Positions 60,114 to 64,000 of a stretch of 64,000 bases of DNA are shown piece after piece. The notes below the pieces were generated by a model. It did not search any database. It was not told the origin of the DNA and saw only the letters and a list, made by a program, of their open reading frames with translations. The stretch covers positions 186,001-250,000 of the forward strand of contig JAUYRP010000021.1 in the NCBI GenBank assembly GCA_030696695.1. Reading direction: 5' to 3'. The stretch's first letter is position 1; every line of letters starts with the position of its first letter. A program made the translations under genes and the position numbers. Origin of the DNA: Methylophilus sp. (GTDB lineage Bacteria; Pseudomonadota; Gammaproteobacteria; Burkholderiales; Methylophilaceae).

Positions 60114-60827
60114 TCATTTTGCACACTGCTTCAGTTGTGCAATCACTGGCGTAGCGTCAGTCCACTGTATTGTCATGACTGGTTTACCATCAAGAGACAG
60201 TTTAAAAATTTGTTTATCTCGCATACCGTCTAGCGCTGCCATTACCCCAGGCACGGCAAACGCAACCTCGCCTACCTCTCTTGATTTACTGTAACTGAAT
60301 ACCTGAACAGTTTGGGCAGGCTCATCATCTTGCTGGAGAGTTATTTTCAGCTTTTTGACGTTCCTCGGCTTGGGCAATCCTGTGCCTTGAAACATAAGCC
60401 AAGCATCTGACTTTGGTTGTTGAAATCCCATAACGGTGACCATGCCGCCCGCTACACCTTCATTTATGTTGCTCGTATATTGAGCAAACGTTGCAACGCA
60501 TAAATTACCTTCGGGTGTGGGGGTGGAATCGATATTCCATACCCCTTTGGCAAACGCCTCGCGCTTTATCTTTTCTTCTTGCGCCTTTTTCAAGCGGAGA
60601 CGTTCCAAGTGAGCCAACTCCTGAGGGCTACGAACAATACCGTTGCTTCTAGGTCTATCGGAACCAATGGCATCAATAGCAGCCCTACGGTCACGCATCA
60701 TATCCCAGCCGGTGTATTCATACGGAGGACTACAACCATTTCCGTGGTGTTGCATACCTATCGGGCAAGCCACCGCTAATGATAGGGACGCTAGCGCAAT
60801 CAAAAACAATATGGCTAGAGTCTGCAT
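60114..60827 (-). CDS. Exported protein of unknown function
   Basis: A 237-residue protein from the ATG at 60827, with AGGAAA 9 bases upstream; an earlier ATG at 60848 lacks this. The signal peptide (MQTLAILFLIALASLSLAVA) is followed by a CPIGMQHHGNGCSP segment with two Cys, a charged helix (LERLRLKKAQEEKIKREAFA) and a beta-rich C-terminal half ending in a Cys. No family recognised. Last of three exported-protein genes read leftward. Confidence 0.7.
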   Translation of the reverse strand: MQTLAILFLIALASLSLAVACPIGMQHHGNGCSPPYEYTGWDMMRDRRAAIDAIGSDRPRSNGIVRSPQELAHLERLRLKKAQEEKIKREAFAKGVWNIDSTPTPEGNLCVATFAQYTSNINEGVAGGMVTVMGFQQPKSDAWLMFQGTGLPKPRNVKKLKITLQQDDEPAQTVQVFSYSKSREVGEVAFAVPGVMAALDGMRDKQIFKLSLDGKPVMTIQWTDATPVIAQLKQCAK

Positions 60828-60940
60828 ATAGGGTTTTCCTGCGTTCATAGGCAGCTGAAATAACCATCCTAGGGAATGAACAAATTTCTTGTTTGAGGAA
60901 ATAAGCTTTTACATAATAACGACATTTTTAATCCTGCGAA

Positions 60941-61348
60941 TTAGCGTTTTTTAACAAACATCTTTTCTACCCAGCCATCGCCTTTATTCGCTGTTACAAC
61001 AGAGTAGAAGCCATTGGCTTGGGTCCCAGTGTAAATCATCTCATCACTTTTCGTTAAGGTGCCGAGACTCCCTGCTTTTTTAGACGGCTCTTTGAATAGT
61101 TTGATATTGGCAAGTTTACCGATCAAAACATCACCTTCGTTCACACTCGTTTGCACAGTAACATTTTCATTCACTGGTGCGCTCTGAGGCGATTCGGCAC
61201 CTGTGCCGCCGGTCAGATTAGCTAGCTCTTTGCCAGTTTGCGCTGTTTCTGAAATGGCGCCTCTTAGCTGCCGAAGATCCGCTGCTAAATCCGCATAGGT
61301 TAGTGTATTCATCGACAACAATATCATTCCACAAGCAATAATACGCAT
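60941..61348 (-). CDS. Exported SH3-domain-like protein
   Basis: A 135-residue protein with a good ribosome-binding site (AAGGAG) and signal peptide to about residue 19. The middle part is low complexity. The C-terminal 60 residues (LANIKLFKEPSKKAGSLGTL, TANKGDGWVEKMFVKKR) look like a bacterial SH3 domain, as used in cell-wall or peptide binding. It starts 16 bp after the stop of the lipoprotein gene. Confidence 0.75.
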   Translation of the reverse strand: MRIIACGMILLSMNTLTYADLAADLRQLRGAISETAQTGKELANLTGGTGAESPQSAPVNENVTVQTSVNEGDVLIGKLANIKLFKEPSKKAGSLGTLTKSDEMIYTGTQANGFYSVVTANKGDGWVEKMFVKKR

Positions 61349-61364
61349 GACCTAACTCCTTAAA

Positions 61365-61742
61365 TTATTTACATTTGCCAGCGGCTTTAAGTAAAGCGTT
61401 GCAGGTCTTACCTTTGTTATTACTATTAGTAGCACCTGACGACCCACCTATTTCACTACACACGGCATCAGAGGCGTCTGAATTGGGTGTCACTATAGAC
61501 GTGAATCCTGCTGCGACATAACAGTTAAACTTTCTGCCCGATTTAGTGGTCACCAAATAATAAACTTCTGAACTTTTGTTGGGCTCTTGCCGATTTGAAA
61601 TAGTGAATTCACTTTTATCTAAGCCAAGTGTAAATGCAGTTCTCTGTGTTAAAACGTCGTCAGAAAGTTTGTTGGTTTTCACTAATGCGCATCCAGCCAA
61701 CGTCAAAGCAAGCACGCTAATAATCAGTTTAGTTTTCTTCAT
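61365..61742 (-). CDS. Small lipoprotein of unknown function
   Basis: A 125-residue protein with a lipobox (ALTLAGCALV, Cys 18). The mature part carries Cys pairs (NCYVAAG, AVCSEIGG, TCNALLKAAGKCK), probably disulfide-bonded. AGGAAC precedes the ATG. First of three consecutive exported-protein genes. Confidence 0.75.
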   Translation of the reverse strand: MKKTKLIISVLALTLAGCALVKTNKLSDDVLTQRTAFTLGLDKSEFTISNRQEPNKSSEVYYLVTTKSGRKFNCYVAAGFTSIVTPNSDASDAVCSEIGGSSGATNSNNKGKTCNALLKAAGKCK

Positions 61743-61831
61743 TTTAAGTTCCTATTAGGTATCTAAAGTTTCATCTCGTTGTAGGCGAGAAAATCTAGAG
61801 GTCATTATCAGAATATATGGAGTGTCGTACA

Positions 61832-61849
61832 ACCCTACCAAAGTAGGGT
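61832..61849. promoter_or_regulatory. Dyad ACCCTAC-CAAA-GTAGGGT
   Basis: An exact 7-4-7 inverted repeat between the divergent lipoprotein and response-regulator genes. It could be an operator for the LuxR-type regulator next to it. Confidence 0.45.
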
Positions 61850-61865
61850 GCCCAGTGCATTGGGC
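61850..61865. promoter_or_regulatory. Dyad GCCCAGTGCATTGGGC
   Basis: A 16-bp near-perfect dyad (5-bp arms GCCCA / TGGGC plus a central TGCA) directly abutting the one at 61832-61849. Confidence 0.4.
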
Positions 61866-61914
61866 AATTTGCTATGATGGTGACGGATATTTTGTTCGCT
61901 TTTAGAGGTGACGT

Positions 61915-62559
61915 ATGACCGCACAACAGACAGCGCTTGTGATTGATGACCATCCTTTGGTGGCGCGAGGTATTGCTGATTTTCTGCAATCGCATTGTGC
62001 ATTTAGCCTGGTGAGTGCAGTAACAGATGTGGAAGATCTTTGGAGGCATCTCGCCACCAGCGCCTTGCCAGCTCTCATTGTGGTGGATTTTTGGTTGCCT
62101 GGCGGCGCATCATTGACACTGTTGAGCGAACTAAAGGCAAAATGCCCACACACCTTACTACTGGTGATTAGCGCTGACGATAATGCTGCTGTGGAAGGCA
62201 AAGTACAGGCTGCAGGAGTACAGGGGTTTCTTAACAAACAAGAAGCCCCTGAGGTTTTTGTGCATGCAATTAACACAATTATGAACGGGGACACCTGGTT
62301 TAACAATGCAGAGCAGCGGCTTCTAAATGCTTATCAACCCAATGAGTTACCTGTGACCTCGCAAGAACTTGGTTTAACGGCAAGGCAAGGTCAAATTTTA
62401 TCCATGGTGATGAATGGCTTGCCCAATAAGCGCATTGCAAAGGCATTAAACTTAACTGAACAAACTGTCAAAGAGCATGTTAGCGGCATTCTAAATAGGT
62501 TAGGTGTCAATAATCGTGTAGAGGCGATGACTAAGCTTCGTGGTAAAAGGCTTGAGTAG
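61915..62559 (+). CDS. NarL/FixJ-type LuxR response regulator
   Basis: A 214-residue regulator. The receiver domain has the acidic pair Asp 11-Asp 12, phosphoacceptor Asp 58 (LIVVDFWLPGG) and Lys near 107 (FLNKQEAPE). The LuxR-type HTH is at about 150-210 (LTARQGQILSMVMNGLPNKR, IAKALNLTEQTVKEHVSGIL). The TAG stop is immediately followed by the ATG of the kinase gene, so the two form a two-component pair. Confidence 0.93.
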   Translation: MTAQQTALVIDDHPLVARGIADFLQSHCAFSLVSAVTDVEDLWRHLATSALPALIVVDFWLPGGASLTLLSELKAKCPHTLLLVISADDNAAVEGKVQAAGVQGFLNKQEAPEVFVHAINTIMNGDTWFNNAEQRLLNAYQPNELPVTSQELGLTARQGQILSMVMNGLPNKRIAKALNLTEQTVKEHVSGILNRLGVNNRVEAMTKLRGKRLE

Positions 62560-64000
62560 ATGATATTAACGAGTCTTTTTAATCCTAAAGAGCAGCAGGA
62601 AGTTACTGTAACGCTTAACGACATAAGCTTAGAAGGTCGAGCACGTTTGCTTGACATGGCGTACACAAGATTACGTTATGGCTTTACTACCATGCCAATC
62701 ATTAGTGGGATTTTTGCTTGGTACTATCATCAAAATAACGCAAATTATTACGTGATCGTATGGTCTCTTTGCTATTGTTGTGCCGCTGTATTTTCATATG
62801 TTCTTTACAAAATTTATCTGAAAAACCAAAAATCCTTATCTGCAGCAGATATGCTAAGAGTTTGGCTTCCTCGTATACACAGCATTGTGATTGTGCATAG
62901 CATAGGGCTAATGCTGTTATTACCTATGGTAAGTAGCACGGCTACTCTCGAGTTCAAGTATTTATTTATACTCACATTAACAGCAGTTATGGCTAGCAAT
63001 GCTACACATCAATCGCCCATGCTAAGCGTTTTTAATAGGCTACTCATATTTGGTTGGCATGGCACGGTTTTACTGATGCCTTGGACATTTTATGATCATT
63101 GGCAATTCATCATGCCTCTATCCGCCATCTACAGTGTCGCCATGTATCGCCATGCGCTGGTGACACATCGTTTTTTTGTAAGGATGATTTGGCTAGAAGA
63201 AGAAGGCGCGCGTTTAGCAGCAAGCTATAAATCCGCTAAAGAAAGTGCTGAGACTGCACTTCAAGCTAAAAACCAGTTTCTAACTACGGCCAGCCACGAT
63301 TTACGTCAGCCTGTGCATGCCATGGGGTTTTTAATAGAGTCCATTGTGAGGCGAAACCAAGATACGTCGATTGAACCAGCGCTTAGAGATTTAAAGCAGA
63401 GTGTACGCTCGGTAACGCAAATGTTTAACGCATTACTTGATTTATCTAAAATAGAACTCGGGCAGGTTAAACTAAGTGCAGGCAATGTTTATTTGGATGG
63501 TCTTATTCAAGAAATCGCCACACTCTTTAATGAAGAAGCACATGCTAAAAACCTAGACATTCGTACTCGCCACAGCAGGAGCAATGCAATGGTGAATGTA
63601 GACGGTACGTTGCTACACCAATCTGTCATGAATTTAATGCACAATGCTTTGCGCTATACCAAACAAGGCGGTGTATTAATAGCCGTTCGCAGGCGTGGTG
63701 GCGATTGGCAGATTGACGTGTGGGATACAGGCGTCGGTGTCGCTTCAGAAGACAGCAGCCATATTTTTTCACCGTTTTATCGTAATGAGCATGCATGGCG
63801 AATCGATAGTGCTGGCCATGGCTTGGGCTTGGCGGTAGTGGCTCGCTGTTGTGAAATGATGGGCTGCCAATACGGGTTTAGGTCACGGTTAAATCGGGGC
63901 TCACATTTTTGGTTGCGCTTACCAGCGTTGACAGGCCGTTTGCAATCGCTACGGATCGTAAGTGAAACTAAGTCCCACGCCTTGAAATCAGACTATGCAC
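62560..64000 (+). CDS. Sensor histidine kinase, N-terminal part (cut by window end)
   Basis: At least 480 residues are visible. Five to six membrane spans (about 45-200) have no recognised sensor fold. A coiled coil (about 210-240) follows, then the phosphoacceptor His 246 in TTASHDLRQPVHAMGF, an N box (NLMHNALRYTKQGG), DTGVGV (G1) and GHGLGLAVVARCCEMM (G2). The protein continues beyond the window, so a receiver or other C-terminal domain cannot be excluded. Its start codon abuts the regulator's stop. Confidence 0.9.
   Translation, partial: MILTSLFNPKEQQEVTVTLNDISLEGRARLLDMAYTRLRYGFTTMPIISGIFAWYYHQNNANYYVIVWSLCYCCAAVFSYVLYKIYLKNQKSLSAADMLRVWLPRIHSIVIVHSIGLMLLLPMVSSTATLEFKYLFILTLTAVMASNATHQSPMLSVFNRLLIFGWHGTVLLMPWTFYDHWQFIMPLSAIYSVAMYRHALVTHRFFVRMIWLEEEGARLAASYKSAKESAETALQAKNQFLTTASHDLRQPVHAMGFLIESIVRRNQDTSIEPALRDLKQSVRSVTQMFNALLDLSKIELGQVKLSAGNVYLDGLIQEIATLFNEEAHAKNLDIRTRHSRSNAMVNVDGTLLHQSVMNLMHNALRYTKQGGVLIAVRRRGGDWQIDVWDTGVGVASEDSSHIFSPFYRNEHAWRIDSAGHGLGLAVVARCCEMMGCQYGFRSRLNRGSHFWLRLPALTGRLQSLRIVSETKSHALKSDYA

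Overview
The window reads as a chromosomal segment of a moderately AT-rich Gram-negative bacterium, most likely a betaproteobacterium and plausibly a methylotroph-type Methylophilaceae relative. Support for this: the ileS-lspA, rplU-rpmA-obgE-proB, tgt-yajC-secD-secF and clpS-clpA neighbourhoods, a PEP-CTERM protein, a class 2 (quinone-type) PyrD, and many outer-membrane proteins. The genus assignment is inference only. Most of the window is conserved housekeeping DNA; accessory DNA is concentrated at the two ends (1-6 kb and 52-64 kb).

Layout. 1-4.5 kb (all minus strand): two TonB-dependent receptor genes, each preceded by a DUF2946 cysteine-motif protein, plus an XRE regulator; this looks like a duplicated metal-uptake cassette. 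4.6-6.8 kb: DUF808 membrane protein, a PEP-CTERM protein and a sulfite-oxidase-like molybdoenzyme. 6.8-12.6 kb: murJ-ribF-ileS-lspA on the minus strand. 12.7-18.9 kb: rpsT (with a long Lys/Ala/Pro tail), a prohibitin-family protein, purE-purK, obgE-proB and rplU-rpmA. 19-29.7 kb: a DnaQ/GIY-YIG fusion, a 52-aa membrane protein, a MOSC protein, tRNA-Lys, ffh, a ypjD-like gene, a DUF2235 protein, a HAD phosphatase, an EamA permease, leuA and pssA. 29.9-38.4 kb (plus): tgt-yajC-secDF, a CBS/CorC protein and clpS-clpA. 38.5-45.1 kb (minus): a GST, pyrD, a membrane/zinc-ribbon protein, DUF3149 (plus strand) and a very large FAD/Fe-S oxidoreductase. 45.2-50.6 kb (plus): a TlpA-like protein, hemJ, a TetR regulator, a PfkB kinase, a glycine-zipper lipoprotein, and an olsB-olsA-like pair for ornithine lipids. 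50.6-58.4 kb: apaH, a cytochrome c5, tRNA-Arg and a six-gene Mrp/Mnh Na+/H+ antiporter operon. 58.4-64 kb: IS debris around a MipA/OmpV gene, three small exported proteins of unknown role, and a response regulator plus a histidine kinase cut by the window end.

How the genes work together. The protein-export genes (yajC, secD, secF, ffh, lspA) supply the envelope; murJ, pssA, olsBA and the Mrp antiporter build and energise it. The most interesting non-coding signals are: a 10-bp perfect inverted repeat that sequesters the olsB ribosome-binding site, downstream of a PHO-box-like sequence; a Leu-rich short ORF between a near-consensus promoter and leuA; two adjacent dyads in front of the response regulator; and 50-nt identical stretches shared by the two DUF2946 genes. 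I saw no CRISPR array, no prophage and no complete insertion sequence.
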